The position numbers were made by a program, and so were the translations under genes. This document shows positions 11,696 to 21,115 of a DNA stretch of 64,000 nucleotides, piece after piece; position 1 is the first letter of the stretch; every line of letters starts with the position of its first letter. Source of the stretch: Saccharothrix deserti (GTDB taxonomy: Bacteria > Actinomycetota > Actinomycetes > Mycobacteriales > Pseudonocardiaceae); assembly GCF_009769385.1 (NCBI RefSeq), contig NZ_VKAB01000008.1, positions 1 to 64,000 on the forward strand, read 5' to 3'. The notes under the pieces were generated by a model. The model ran no database searches. It was given only the letters and a program-made list of their open reading frames with translations, and was not told where the DNA came from.

Positions 11696-14600
11696 TCAGG
11701 TGCGGCGGCGGGAGGGGATGGCCGTCAGGAGGGTGAAGAGGGCGGCGGCGGCCTGGAGGACCAGGAGGAGTTCGCGCAGGGTTGAGGAGGCTTCTACGCG
11801 GACCTCCGAGGCTGTTGTGGGGACCGTCACACCGACCAGGTGGCCCCACGCTCGGACGACGGTCACCTCGCGGCCGTCGACCCACGCCCGCCAGGTTGGT
11901 TCCTCCTCCGCGGCCAGGACGAGGAGCCGTCCTTCGGGGCCCTCGGAGACGCGGACTCCCACCTCGGGCGGTGCGGCTTCGACGGGGGCGATGCCGGGCG
12001 CGCCCAGCTCCACCGGCGGGTTGCCGCCGGTCCGGGCACGCCGCGCCAGCTCCGGTGACAGCAGCACGGCGTTCCCCGCCGCCAACTGCACCCGCAGCAC
12101 CGGCCGCCCGTCCGACATCGCTGGCGTCACCCCCACCAGGTCACCGACGGCATCACGCAGCCGCTGAGCCGTCCTCAGGTCCGGCACCACGATGAACGCC
12201 ACCCCGGACGCCGCCGCCTGCGCCAACGCGATCCGCGCGGCCTGCGAAGAACCGCCGGTCAGGTCACGCGTCCACCGCTCCAACCGCGTGGTGGCCGTCG
12301 GCACGGGCACGTAATCGTCATCCCCGAACGCCGGCAGCCGCCCCGCCACCAACCGCGTCGGCGTACCCAGGACCAGCACCGACCGCCCGGTCCGCGGCAC
12401 CTCCTGCGCCAGCGTCGACGGCAACCGCACCGCGTCCGCCGTCAACTCCCCCGACCGCAACCCGACGAACCCGGCACCGGCCATCCCGACGACCGACAAC
12501 ACCCCGAGCACCGACATCACCCGCTGGAACGGCACCGGAGCCGAGTCACGCCGGAACGCCGACAGCACCACCCACAGCAGACCCCACCCGACCACCACCA
12601 ACGGCGCACCGGTCCACCCCGGCGACGACGTCCCGCCGGGCAACGGCGTCACCGACACGGTCCGCAGCACGATCACCGTGAACCCGCCCAGCACCACCAG
12701 CCCCAGCCCGGCCAGCATCGACCGGGACGTCCGCAGCACCAGCGCCGCCAGCGCGAACCCGACCACCAGGAGCCCGACGAACGGCAACGCCCCCGTCCCA
12801 CCGGGCCGCAGCGACAGCAGGTCCACCAACCCGACCGCGGGCGACTCCACGAACGCGCCCACCCCGTGCAGCACGACAGACGGGTTCTGCAACACCACCG
12901 CGGGCCACGGCAGCAGCAGCGCCATCGGCAGCAGCACGATCATGAACAACGACGCCACCCGCCGCCGCCCGTCACCGGGCCGTCCGGGCACCGCCACGAA
13001 CCCGACCAGCGCCGTCAACGCCACCAGCCCGTGCACCAACGGCGAGAACGCGCCGACCACCGCCATCGCCAACGCCGTCCCAGACGCCACCGGCAGCCAC
13101 GACGCACCCGCCACACCCCGCAGCACGGACGCCACCCCGGCGAACACCACCGGCGCCATCACGTGCACCACGACGACGTCCAGCCGCCCCTGGCTCACCG
13201 CCGACGTCGCCGCCGGCAGCAACGCGTACGCCGCCGCCACCACCGCGCGCACCGGCCGCGCCACCGGCATCCGCCGGGACGCCACGTACGCGAACAACCC
13301 GGCCAACGGCGCGTCACCGATGAACAGCACCGCCACCAGCACGGCAGGCGACCCGAACAGCACACCGAGCGTCCCCAGCACGGCCAACGCCGCCGGTGCC
13401 GGCGCCGTCGTCCCACCCGCGACCGGATGCCAAGTGGCCAGGTACGACGACCAGGTAGCCGCGAGATCACCCACCGGCAGCAGCCGCCCACCGGCCAGAT
13501 CAAGCCCGATCCGCGACGCGTTGGCCAGAATCCCGAACACGGCGAGCCCGAGGACCAGCAGCAACGGCGGTCCGACCACCACCGACCGCAGCACCCGAGC
13601 CCGGTCGACCTCCAAGAACACGACCCCCGGCGCGGTCGAGCCACGCGGCACCGGTGAAGGCTGCCCCGGTGAAAGACGTGGCCGGGGCGAGGGCCGCAGC
13701 GCGGACGGCGACGCCTCCACCGGCACGGTCACCGCGGGCCGTCGCAACCCACCGGTCGCCCGCACGGGCCGACGCCGTGACAGCACACCGGCGGGCAGCG
13801 CCGCCGGACCCACCCGACGCTCCACTTCGGACGGAAGCGACCACGCGCCCGGCCGCGCGTCGTCCTCCGGCAACCGGCCCAACGCCAGGTCGGCCTCGAC
13901 GCGTCGCCTGATCAACGCCGCCGACGCACCCCGGATCGCGTTGCGGAACCGGGTGATCCTGCTGGTGAACAGGCCGCGCACGACCCCGTGCACCGGCCGC
14001 TCGGCACGTCCGGCCAGCAACCGCGCCCGCCCGCTCAGCAGGTACCGCAGCGCGCCGATCTCGGCGTGCGCGTCGGAAAACCGCCGCAGCAACAAAAACC
14101 CGCAAGAACGCAAGAAAGCGAGCACCGCGATCCGCGGCAGCCCCAAAACGAACGAGAACGTCCCGCAGTTGACCAGGAAAGTCCGCAGCCCGTGCGCCCG
14201 ATCCACGCCCCGCAACGCGGGCCCCGGCCTTGCCGCCACCGCGTCCAACCGCCGCGCACCCCGGCCGGCCGCGCGCGCGTGCCGCATCCGCGCCACCGGA
14301 ACCGACAACACGAGATGACCGGCGAGATTCACGCGCCAGCCGAAATCGATGTCGTCGCGCAACAACGGCATCGTCCGGTCGTAACCGTCGAGCGATTCCC
14401 ACACCGCGCGGCGGATCAGCGACCCCGCCGACGACACCGCCAACGCCTCGGTGCTCTGCTCGAACGACCCGGCCAACTCGACCCGACCCATACCGGTCTG
14501 CCGGTGGCCGGACGCGTCGGTCGACAGCCCCGCCTCCACCACCAGGCGCGGGTCGGTCCAGTCGAGGCTCAACGGTCCCAGCACGGCCGCCGAGGGCGAG

Positions 14601-14980
14601 ACCTCGGCCGCGGTCAGCAGAGCGGACAGGCAATCCGATTCCGGTGCGCAGTCGTCGTGCAGCAACCACAGCCAGGCACCCGGATCGCCCCACCGCTGCA
14701 CGGCGTGCTCGACGGCGGCGTGCACGGCCGCGCCGAACCCCGTGCCCCGAGGCAGGGTGAGCACACCGTCGACCACCTGGTCCGGACCAACGGCGGCCTC
14801 CGCGAGCAGCTTCGCCGTGCCGTCCACCGAACCCGTGTCGACCGCGATCACGTGCCGCGGGCGCGGCTGTTGACGGCGCAGCGCGGACAGCGCCGTGCCC
14901 AGCCACCGGTCGCCGTCGTGGCACACCAGCACCGCCAACACCGGCGCGGTGCGCAGCCGCGGAGTGGCCCCGCTCGTCAA
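11696..14980 (-). CDS. Large membrane glycosyltransferase, GT2 domain fused to polytopic region
   Basis: A 1094-residue protein. Residues 1-280 form a family 2 glycosyltransferase with VLAVLVCHDGDRWLGTALSAL, a nucleotide-sugar motif around WLLHDDCAPESD and a later LRDDIDFGWRVNLAG acceptor motif. A Pro/Arg-rich linker near 400-450 leads to a long region with about ten hydrophobic spans and a C-terminal globular segment. Such proteins sit next to whiB in many actinobacteria and probably act on lipid-linked envelope sugars at the membrane; the sugar is unknown. TTG at 14980 is preceded by AGGAG six bases upstream. Its end lies within four bases of repeat array A. Confidence 0.85.
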   Translation of the reverse strand: MTSGATPRLRTAPVLAVLVCHDGDRWLGTALSALRRQQPRPRHVIAVDTGSVDGTAKLLAEAAVGPDQVVDGVLTLPRGTGFGAAVHAAVEHAVQRWGDPGAWLWLLHDDCAPESDCLSALLTAAEVSPSAAVLGPLSLDWTDPRLVVEAGLSTDASGHRQTGMGRVELAGSFEQSTEALAVSSAGSLIRRAVWESLDGYDRTMPLLRDDIDFGWRVNLAGHLVLSVPVARMRHARAAGRGARRLDAVAARPGPALRGVDRAHGLRTFLVNCGTFSFVLGLPRIAVLAFLRSCGFLLLRRFSDAHAEIGALRYLLSGRARLLAGRAERPVHGVVRGLFTSRITRFRNAIRGASAALIRRRVEADLALGRLPEDDARPGAWSLPSEVERRVGPAALPAGVLSRRRPVRATGGLRRPAVTVPVEASPSALRPSPRPRLSPGQPSPVPRGSTAPGVVFLEVDRARVLRSVVVGPPLLLVLGLAVFGILANASRIGLDLAGGRLLPVGDLAATWSSYLATWHPVAGGTTAPAPAALAVLGTLGVLFGSPAVLVAVLFIGDAPLAGLFAYVASRRMPVARPVRAVVAAAYALLPAATSAVSQGRLDVVVVHVMAPVVFAGVASVLRGVAGASWLPVASGTALAMAVVGAFSPLVHGLVALTALVGFVAVPGRPGDGRRRVASLFMIVLLPMALLLPWPAVVLQNPSVVLHGVGAFVESPAVGLVDLLSLRPGGTGALPFVGLLVVGFALAALVLRTSRSMLAGLGLVVLGGFTVIVLRTVSVTPLPGGTSSPGWTGAPLVVVGWGLLWVVLSAFRRDSAPVPFQRVMSVLGVLSVVGMAGAGFVGLRSGELTADAVRLPSTLAQEVPRTGRSVLVLGTPTRLVAGRLPAFGDDDYVPVPTATTRLERWTRDLTGGSSQAARIALAQAAASGVAFIVVPDLRTAQRLRDAVGDLVGVTPAMSDGRPVLRVQLAAGNAVLLSPELARRARTGGNPPVELGAPGIAPVEAAPPEVGVRVSEGPEGRLLVLAAEEEPTWRAWVDGREVTVVRAWGHLVGVTVPTTASEVRVEASSTLRELLLVLQAAAALFTLLTAIPSRRRT

Positions 14981-15097
14981 GTGCCGCTCCTAGTTGCTCC
15001 GACTACGCCGTGGGACGACCACGGTAAGCCAGAGCGGCTCGCCCACGAGGTCGGACTCCGCCGATCACACCTCGCGGACGATCACCCGCGCTGACGG

Positions 15098-15403
15098 TCA
15101 CACCGCGCGCTTCTTGAGCTTCCTCCGCTCGCGTTCGGACAACCCGCCCCAAATGCCGAAGCGCTCGTCGTGCTGCAAGGCGTACTCCAGGCATTCGGAG
15201 CGCACCTCGCAGCCGAGGCAGATCCGCTTGGCCTCCCTGGTCGAGCCGCCCTTCTCCGGGAAGAACGCCTCCGGGTCGGTCTGCGCGCACAGGGCGCGCT
15301 CCTGCCAGTCCTGCTCATCGGCCGCGTCGAACAGGTCGAGTACGACCGGCTCCGGTGCCGGGACGTCCCCGTCCACGATGCGACCCCCGTCGAATTCCTG
15401 CAT
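15098..15403 (-). CDS. whiB: WhiB family iron-sulfur transcriptional regulator (WhiB/WhiB2 type)
   Basis: A 101-residue Wbl protein. Four cysteines for a [4Fe-4S] cluster lie at 39, 62, 65 and 71 (CLGCEVRSEC), followed by the turn GIWGGLSERERRKLKKR that binds sigma A and DNA. Placement beside fbiA/fbiB identifies it as the WhiB2/WhmD orthologue, which acts with WhiA in septation and sporulation genes. The ATG at 15403 has AGGAGG six bases upstream, favouring this start over a 20-residue in-frame extension. A good sigma-70 type promoter with an overlapping palindrome lies about 80 bases upstream. Confidence 0.95.
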   Translation of the reverse strand: MQEFDGGRIVDGDVPAPEPVVLDLFDAADEQDWQERALCAQTDPEAFFPEKGGSTREAKRICLGCEVRSECLEYALQHDERFGIWGGLSERERRKLKKRAV

Positions 15404-15480
15404 AGTCCGCCTCCTCGCCTTCCGCTCTCCCCGGTTGGCGGACACCACTCGCCGTCCCCACAACGATGAATGACACCGAT

Positions 15481-15512
15481 GTGATTACACCTGTGTCACA
15501 ACACGCGGTCAA
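15481..15512 (-). promoter_or_regulatory. whiB promoter with overlapping palindromic operator
   Basis: On the minus strand TTGACC (15512-15507), a 17-base spacer and TGTAAT (15489-15484) form a near-consensus promoter. GTGATTACACCTGTGTCAC at 15481-15499 is an imperfect dyad (GTGA and ACAC against GTGT and TCAC) covering the -10 and part of the spacer, the expected place for a repressor site. The untranslated leader would be about 75 bases. Confidence 0.6.
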
Positions 15513-15683
15513 GCCGAGTCCACAGGTCGGGGGATATTCGCGCGAATGGCCGGAAAAGCCTTGACTAGCAGTACAGACGGTGAGTACACGACCGCCTTGA
15601 GCGATAACCGCTGCGCGGATCGCCTACAGGGCTGGGTGACGGCGGCCTGTGGAGCACCGGTTCGGGGAGGCCACACTGGAAGG

Positions 15684-16436
15684 GTGAAGCGATCAGCGGT
15701 GCGTCCGAGTCCACTGTTCCTCAGCCTGCTCGCGGTGACGGTGGCAGGCGCCGTGTTGACCCTGTTCGACGGCTCCAGCGCCGCGGTGACCGCGGGCACG
15801 GTGCTGTTCGTGCTGGGCGGCTGGGCGGTTTCCCTGTGCCTGCACGAGTTCGGCCACGCCGTCGTCGCGTACCGCGGCGGCGACTACGCGGTGAAGGCGA
15901 AGGGTTATCTGACCCTGGACATCCGCCGGTACACCGACCCCGTGTTCAGCATCGTGCTGCCGTTGGTGCTGTTGGCGTTCGGCGGCATCCCGCTGCCCGG
16001 CGGCGCGGTGTGGATCAACCACCACGCGCTGCGCGACAAGCGGGTGGAGTCGATGGTGTCGCTGGCCGGGCCGCTGAGCAACCTCGTGCTCGGCGTGCTG
16101 CTGGCGCTGTCCGTGATCCTCTTCACGCCGCCGTTCGGCCTGGCCGCCGCGCTGTCGTACCTGGCGCTGCTCCAGATCCTGGCCTTCGTGCTGAACATCC
16201 TGCCGATCCCCGGTCTCGACGGGTGGGGCGCGATCGAGCCGTACATGTCGTACTCGGCGCGGCAGTTCGGCGCGAAGGCGCGGATGTGGGCGCCGTTCGT
16301 GCTCTTCGCGGTGCTGATCGGGTTCCCGACCATCGGCGCGCTGTTCTTCAACGCCGCCTACTCGGTGTTCGAGCTGATCGGCGGCAACCCGGCCGACGCC
16401 GGGGCCGGCGCGAGGACCTTCCGGTTCTGGCAATGA
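15684..16436 (+). CDS. Site-2 protease family (M50) membrane metalloprotease
   Basis: A 250-residue integral membrane protein with the M50 zinc motif HEFGH at residues 54-58 in a hydrophobic segment and NILPIPGLDGWGAI as the distal zinc-ligand motif (LDG in place of NPDG). About five membrane spans are predicted. Such proteases cut membrane-bound substrates, for example anti-sigma factors; the substrate here is unknown. GTG at 15684 is chosen because the frame becomes family-like there; GGAAGG lies almost against it and CACACT seven bases upstream could be a leaderless -10. It is followed at close distance by fbiA. Confidence 0.85.
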   Translation: MKRSAVRPSPLFLSLLAVTVAGAVLTLFDGSSAAVTAGTVLFVLGGWAVSLCLHEFGHAVVAYRGGDYAVKAKGYLTLDIRRYTDPVFSIVLPLVLLAFGGIPLPGGAVWINHHALRDKRVESMVSLAGPLSNLVLGVLLALSVILFTPPFGLAAALSYLALLQILAFVLNILPIPGLDGWGAIEPYMSYSARQFGAKARMWAPFVLFAVLIGFPTIGALFFNAAYSVFELIGGNPADAGAGARTFRFWQ

Positions 16437-16460
16437 CGCCAGGTGGGAGGATGGCGACCC

Positions 16461-17426
16461 GTGAAGGTCGTCGTACTGGTTGGCGGGGTTGGCGGGGCGC
16501 GGTTCCTGGTCGGGCTGAAGAGCCTCCTGGCCGGTCCGGAGCACGAGATCACCGCCGTGGTGAACACGGGTGACGACGTGTGGATGCACGGGTTGCGGAT
16601 CTGTCCCGACCTGGACACCTGCATGTACACCCTCGGTGGCGGGATCGACGCCGAGCGCGGGTGGGGCCGTGCGGGCGAGACGTGGGCGGTCAAGGAGGAG
16701 CTGGCCGCCTACGGCGCGGACCCGACGTGGTTCGGGCTCGGCGACCGGGACGTGGCCACGCACCTGGTGCGGACCCGGATGCTGCGGGCGGGCTACCCGC
16801 TGTCCGCGGTGACGGAGGCGCTGTGCCACCGCTGGGAGCCCGGCGTGCGGCTGCTGCCGATGTCGGACGACCGCGTGGAGACGCACGTCGTCGTGACGAC
16901 CGAGGAGGGCGAGCGGGCGATCCACTTCCAGGAGTGGTGGGTCAAGCACCGCGCCCAGCTGCCCGCGCGGTCGTTCGCGTCGGTCGGTGTGGAGACGGCG
17001 ACGGCCGGGCCCGGTGTGGTGGACGCGCTGCTCGCCGCGGACGCGGTGTTGATCGCGCCGTCGAACCCGGTGGTGAGCGTCAACACGATCCTCGGTGTGC
17101 CCGGTGTGAAGGACGCGTTGCGCAAGACCGAGGCGGGTGTGGTGGGGCTGTCGCCGATCGTCGGCGGCAAGCCGCTGCGCGGGATGGCGGACGCGTGCCT
17201 GTCGGCGATCGGCGTGGAGACCTCCGCCGAGGCCGTCGGCCGGTTCTACGGCTCGCGCAAGACCACGGACGGCGGCGTGCTGGACGGCTGGCTCGTGCAC
17301 ACCGGTGACCGTTGTGACGTGCCGGGTGTCGCGGTGCGCGCGGTGCCGCTGCTGATGTCCGATGTGGACGCCACCGCGGCGATGGCGCGGGCGGCCCTGG
17401 AGTTGGCCGGTGTCGACGTTGGCTGA
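16461..17426 (+). CDS. fbiA: 2-phospho-L-lactate (phosphoenolpyruvyl) transferase, F420 synthesis
   Basis: A 321-residue CofD/FbiA protein. It joins the lactyl-, or in mycobacteria phosphoenolpyruvyl-, diphospho-guanosine donor to the deazaflavin Fo, giving (dehydro-)F420-0. The start [19 protein letters not shown] is the nucleotide-binding motif of the family, and [19 protein letters not shown] is a conserved Fo-site segment. GTG at 16461 aligns with known starts; GGAGG lies about ten bases upstream. The stop overlaps the fbiB start by 17 bases, so the two are an operon. Confidence 0.95.
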   Translation: MKVVVLVGGVGGARFLVGLKSLLAGPEHEITAVVNTGDDVWMHGLRICPDLDTCMYTLGGGIDAERGWGRAGETWAVKEELAAYGADPTWFGLGDRDVATHLVRTRMLRAGYPLSAVTEALCHRWEPGVRLLPMSDDRVETHVVVTTEEGERAIHFQEWWVKHRAQLPARSFASVGVETATAGPGVVDALLAADAVLIAPSNPVVSVNTILGVPGVKDALRKTEAGVVGLSPIVGGKPLRGMADACLSAIGVETSAEAVGRFYGSRKTTDGGVLDGWLVHTGDRCDVPGVAVRAVPLLMSDVDATAAMARAALELAGVDVG

Positions 17427-18753
17427 CCACGCTTCGCCCTCGGGGATCACGCTGCTGCCGGTGACCGGGCTGCCGGAGTTCCGGCCCGGTGACGACCTGG
17501 CTTCGGCGCTCGCGTCGGCCGCGCCGTGGCTGGAGGACGGCGACGTGGTCGTGGTGACGTCCAAGGTCCTGTCCAAAGTGGAAGGTCGGCTGGTGCCGGT
17601 GCCCACCGATCCGGAGGCGCGGGACGCCGTGCGGCGGGAGTGGGTCGAGGCCGAGTCGGTGCGCGTGCTGGCGCGGCGCGGGCGGACCTTGATCACCGAG
17701 AACAAGCTGGGGATCGTGCAGGCGGCGTCCGGAGTGGACGCGTCGAACGTGGCCGGTGACGAGATCGCGTTGCTGCCGGTGGACCCGGACGGGTCGGCGG
17801 CGGCGTTGCGGGCGGCGTTGGCGTCGAGGTTGGGCGTGTCGGTCGCGGTCGTGGTGACGGACACGATGGGCCGGGCGTGGCGGGTCGGTCAGACGGACGC
17901 CGCGATCGGGTCGTCCGGGTTGGCCGTGCTGCACCGGTACGCCGGGTCGGTGGACCGGCACGGCAACCCGCTGGTGGTGACCGAGGTCGCGGTGGCCGAC
18001 GAGATCGCCGCGGCGGCGGACCTGGTGAAGGGCAAGCTGGGCGCGGTGCCGGTGGCCGTGGTGCGCGGGCTGCCCGTGTCCGACGACGGGTCGACGGCGC
18101 GTGACCTGGCCCGTCCGGTCGAGGAGGACCTGTTCCGGTTGGGCACGGCCGAGGCCGTGGCGCAGGGGCGTGCGGAGGCCGTGCTGATGCGCCGTTCGGT
18201 GCGGTCGTTCACCGGTGATCCGGTGTCTTCGGACGCCATTCGTCGTGCGGTGGCCGCCGCGCTGACCGCGCCGGCGCCGCACCACACGCGGCCGGTGCGG
18301 TTCGTCCGGTTGGACGTCAGGCGTGAGGCCCTGTTGGACGCCATGCTTGATCGCTGGCGGTCGGACCTGCGGGCCGACGGGTGGTCGGACGAGCGGATCG
18401 CCGCTCGGGTCGCGCGGGGTGATTTCCTGCGGAACGCGCCGGAGATCGTCGTGCCGTTCCTGGTGCGGACGGGGGCGCACTCGTACCCGGACGAGCGGCG
18501 GGCGTCGGCGGAGCGGACGATGTTCACGATCGCGGGCGGCGCGGCGGTGCAGGGGCTGTTGGTGGCGTTGGCCGCCGAGGGGCTGGGGTCGTGCTGGGTG
18601 TCGTCCACGATCTTCTGCGCGGACGTGGTGCGTGACGTGCTCGACCTGCCGGCCGACTGGGAGCCGTTGGGCGCGGTGGCGATCGGGCACCCGGAGTCGG
18701 AACTGACGCCGCGCGTTCTGGGTGATCTGGACGAAAGGTATCTGGAACGGTGA
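17410..18753 (+). CDS. fbiB: Bifunctional F420:gamma-glutamyl ligase / dehydro-F420 reductase
   Basis: A 447-residue two-domain FbiB. Residues 1-240 are the CofE-type ligase that adds the poly-glutamate tail, with [36 protein letters not shown] and [17 protein letters not shown]. Residues 250-447 are a nitroreductase-like FMN domain ([20 protein letters not shown] and [11 protein letters not shown]) that reduces dehydro-F420-0. The fused form is typical of actinobacteria, so complete F420 tailing is expected. GTG at 17410 lies inside the end of fbiA; a TTG at 17419 is a possible alternative. The stop overlaps the NUDIX start. Confidence 0.95.
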   Translation: MSTLADHASPSGITLLPVTGLPEFRPGDDLASALASAAPWLEDGDVVVVTSKVLSKVEGRLVPVPTDPEARDAVRREWVEAESVRVLARRGRTLITENKLGIVQAASGVDASNVAGDEIALLPVDPDGSAAALRAALASRLGVSVAVVVTDTMGRAWRVGQTDAAIGSSGLAVLHRYAGSVDRHGNPLVVTEVAVADEIAAAADLVKGKLGAVPVAVVRGLPVSDDGSTARDLARPVEEDLFRLGTAEAVAQGRAEAVLMRRSVRSFTGDPVSSDAIRRAVAAALTAPAPHHTRPVRFVRLDVRREALLDAMLDRWRSDLRADGWSDERIAARVARGDFLRNAPEIVVPFLVRTGAHSYPDERRASAERTMFTIAGGAAVQGLLVALAAEGLGSCWVSSTIFCADVVRDVLDLPADWEPLGAVAIGHPESELTPRVLGDLDERYLER

Positions 18754-19289
18754 GCCTGCACGCCGACACCGCGTCGACCTTGGGCGCTTGGCGTCCCGCC
18801 GACCGGACGCAGGAGGCGCTGCGGCAGGCCTACCTGGGGTTCCTGGCGGCGCGCGAGGACGCTTGCGAGCGGTCGTGCGAGCCGGGGCACATCACGGCGT
18901 CGGCTCTGGTCTTGAACGCGACGGCGGACCGGACGCTGCTCACCCTGCACCCCAGGGTGGGCCGGTGGCTCCAGTTGGGCGGGCACTGCGAGCCTTCGGA
19001 CACGACTCTGGCGGCCGCCGCGCTGCGTGAGGCGACGGAGGAGTCCGGCATCCAGGGTCTGCGCATCGAGCCGGTGCCGATCCACCTGGACGTCCACCCG
19101 ATCACGTGCTCGCTGGGCAAGCCGACCCGGCACTTCGACGTCCGCTTCCTGGTCCGCGCCCCGGTCAACGCCCAACCACGCCGCAGCGCCGAGTCACTGG
19201 ACCTCCAGTGGTGGCCCCTGGACGCCATGCCCTCGAACGTGGACGACCTCCGCCCCATGATCGAAGCCGCCCTAACCCGCCTCCGCTAA
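18750..19289 (+). CDS. NUDIX hydrolase
   Basis: A 179-residue protein with a NUDIX box [25 protein letters not shown]. The core REATEESGI is intact for metal binding; the upstream glutamate of the consensus is Asp and one residue is inserted, as in an actinobacterial subgroup. Its substrate, a nucleoside diphosphate linked to another group, is unknown. Coupling to fbiB by a GTGA overlap suggests a role tied to F420 or flavin nucleotides, but this is inference. The gene ends ten bases before repeat array B. Confidence 0.88.
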   Translation: MSLHADTASTLGAWRPADRTQEALRQAYLGFLAAREDACERSCEPGHITASALVLNATADRTLLTLHPRVGRWLQLGGHCEPSDTTLAAAALREATEESGIQGLRIEPVPIHLDVHPITCSLGKPTRHFDVRFLVRAPVNAQPRRSAESLDLQWWPLDAMPSNVDDLRPMIEAALTRLR

Positions 19290-19298
19290 CCCACCCCA

Positions 19299-19443
19299 CG
19301 CGAGAGTCGAACCTCCAGGACCCGAGAGTCGAACGCTCAGGTACCCCGAATTCAACGTTCAGGTACCCCACGAACCGACGCGAGTGTTGAACTCAGGGGT
19401 CCTGGAGGTTCGACTCTCGCGGTCTGAGGGTTCGACTCTCGCG
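19299..19443. repeat. 22-bp-unit repeat array, locus B
   Basis: Direct units of exactly 22 bp begin at 19299, 19321 and 19343, then a diverged stretch including CGAGTGTTGAACTCAGG, then inverted units at 19400 and 19422. The first unit plus three bases (19299-19323) recurs as a perfect 25-bp reverse complement at 19397-19421, so the transcript could fold into a long hairpin. The third unit begins CCGAATT instead of GAGAGTC, as does the third unit of locus C. The array lies between the converging NUDIX gene and the small Pro-rich protein gene. Confidence 0.95.
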
Positions 19444-19463
19444 GGGGTGTGGGTGGGGTGGGG

Positions 19464-19850
19464 TCAGGGGTTGCCGTTTAGGCGTTGGGAAAGGCCTGGT
19501 GGGCGTTGGTCCGGGCCGCCCGAGAGGCGTTGGGACAGCGTTGGGCGTGAGGTCGGGACCTGCTGGACCGTCGGCACGGGGCCGGGGGCTACGCGCAGTT
19601 CCGGCTCGGGTTCGGGTGTGGCGGGTGGGTGCGGGGGTGGCGGCGCCGGCTGACCTGCGGCGACGTGCGCGGCCAGCACCATGGTCGAGTCGGGGTCTTC
19701 ACGTGGGTCGACCGCGTTCACCATGGCGCGCGGGATCTGCTGGGTCGCCGAGGAGTCCATCGGCGAGGTCATGTTGTCCGGCGTCACGACGTGGATGCCA
19801 CGTGCACGAGCACGGGCCAGCGCCGCGTCGGCCCGAGCGCGGGGGTCCAT
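19464..19850 (-). CDS. Small actinobacterial conserved protein, Pro-rich C-terminus
   Basis: A 128-residue protein of unknown function often seen next to the GDP-mannose pyrophosphorylase gene in actinobacteria (from memory). The N-terminal half MDPRARADAALARARARG and VVTPDNMTSPMDSSATQQIP then DPDSTMVLAAH looks conserved; the rest is Pro/Glu-rich, ending in two copies of LSQRL (TLSQRLSGG and GLSQRLNGNP). No membrane segment or signal peptide. ATG at 19850 has AGGAG eight bases upstream, preferred over an in-frame ATG near 19953 without one. It is divergent from manC. Confidence 0.75.
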   Translation of the reverse strand: MDPRARADAALARARARGIHVVTPDNMTSPMDSSATQQIPRAMVNAVDPREDPDSTMVLAAHVAAGQPAPPPPHPPATPEPEPELRVAPGPVPTVQQVPTSRPTLSQRLSGGPDQRPPGLSQRLNGNP

Positions 19851-20007
19851 CCGGATCTCTCCTGCGGGTGCCTTGGGCCGGCTGGGGAACGCCGGCGTGC
19901 CGATCGGTGACGCTCGCCGACACGGGACCACTGCCCGTGTCACCCGAGTGCTCATGCCAGAGTATTCGCAAACTACGGGTGGAAGTAAGCGGAGGAGGAA
20001 AAACGGC

Positions 20008-21084
20008 ATGTCGGAGCTGCAAGGCGCCGAGGCAGTGGTTCTGGTCGGGGGCAAGGGAACCCGACTCCGACCACTGACCCTGTCCGCCCCCAAGCCCATG
20101 CTGCCGACCGCCGGGGTGCCGTTCCTCACCCACTTGCTGTCGCGGATCCGGGAAGCGGGCATCACCCACGTCGTGCTCGGCACGTCGTACAAGGCCGAGG
20201 TCTTCCAGGAGCACTTCGGTGACGGCGCGGCGCTCGGCCTGGAGCTGGAGTACGTGGTCGAGGACGTGCCGCTGGACACGGCGGGCGCGATCCGCAACGT
20301 CTCCCACAAGCTGCGCGAACGCGACGTGATGGTGTTCAACGGCGACATCCTGTCGGGCGTCGACCTGCGCGCCGTGGTCGACACGCACCGTAAGGCCGAG
20401 GCCGACGTGACGCTGCACCTGGTCCGGGTGGACGACCCGCGCCGGTTCGGCTGCGTGCCGACGGACGAGGACGGTCGCGTCACGGCGTTCCTGGAGAAGA
20501 CGGAGAACCCGCCGACGGACCAGATCAACGCGGGCTGCTACGTGTTCCGCCGCGAGGTGATCGAGGACATTCCCGCTGGTCGGCCGGTTTCGGTGGAGCG
20601 GGAGACGTTCCCGGGGCTGTTGGCGGCGGGCGCGCGCGTGCAGGGTTACGTCGACGCGTCGTACTGGCTGGACCTCGGCACGCCGGCCGCGTTCGTGCAG
20701 GGTTCGGCGGACTTGGTGCGCGGTGTCGCGCCGACCGCCGCGCTGGCGCTCAAGGGCGACGCGGTGCTGCTCGACGGCGCGAAGGTCGACGGGAGCGCGG
20801 TGGTGACGGGCGGCGCGACGGTCGGTGCGGGCTGCACGGTCGCGCCCGGTGCGGTGGTGGACGGCTCGGTGCTGTTCGACGGCGCGGTGGTCGGCGAGGG
20901 CGCGCGCGTGGAGCGCAGTGTGCTCGGGGTGAACTCGCTGGTCCAGGCCGGTGCGGTGGTGTCGGACGCGGTGATCGGTGACGGCGCGGTGGTCGGCGCG
21001 CGGTGTGAGTTGATCAACGGGGCCCGGGTGTGGCCGGGTGTCGTGCTGCCCGAGGGCGGGGTGCGGTTCTCCGCTGATGTCTGA
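20008..21084 (+). CDS. manC: GDP-mannose pyrophosphorylase-type nucleotidyltransferase (mannose-1-phosphate guanylyltransferase)
   Basis: A 358-residue NDP-sugar pyrophosphorylase. VVLVGGKGTRLRPLT at residues 10-24 is the nucleotide-binding signature; FNGDILSG and the lysine in FLEKTENPPTDQINAG are catalytic features. The C-terminal third is a left-handed beta-helix of hexapeptide repeats. It is orthologous by position to Rv3264c, the GDP-mannose pyrophosphorylase next to wbbL, although rmlA-like specificity cannot be excluded from sequence. The ATG at 20008 has GGAGGAGG upstream. With ManA and ManB it would supply GDP-mannose. Confidence 0.85.
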   Translation: MSELQGAEAVVLVGGKGTRLRPLTLSAPKPMLPTAGVPFLTHLLSRIREAGITHVVLGTSYKAEVFQEHFGDGAALGLELEYVVEDVPLDTAGAIRNVSHKLRERDVMVFNGDILSGVDLRAVVDTHRKAEADVTLHLVRVDDPRRFGCVPTDEDGRVTAFLEKTENPPTDQINAGCYVFRREVIEDIPAGRPVSVERETFPGLLAAGARVQGYVDASYWLDLGTPAAFVQGSADLVRGVAPTAALALKGDAVLLDGAKVDGSAVVTGGATVGAGCTVAPGAVVDGSVLFDGAVVGEGARVERSVLGVNSLVQAGAVVSDAVIGDGAVVGARCELINGARVWPGVVLPEGGVRFSADV

Positions 21085-21115
21085 TGTCCGATGTGCTGGT
21101 GTCTGATGTGTCGTG

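Noticed and set aside
12678-14318. Long plus-strand open frame opposite the large glycosyltransferase
   Set aside because: Thr/Ser/Arg/Ala-rich translation without motifs, while the minus strand encodes a coherent GT2 protein.
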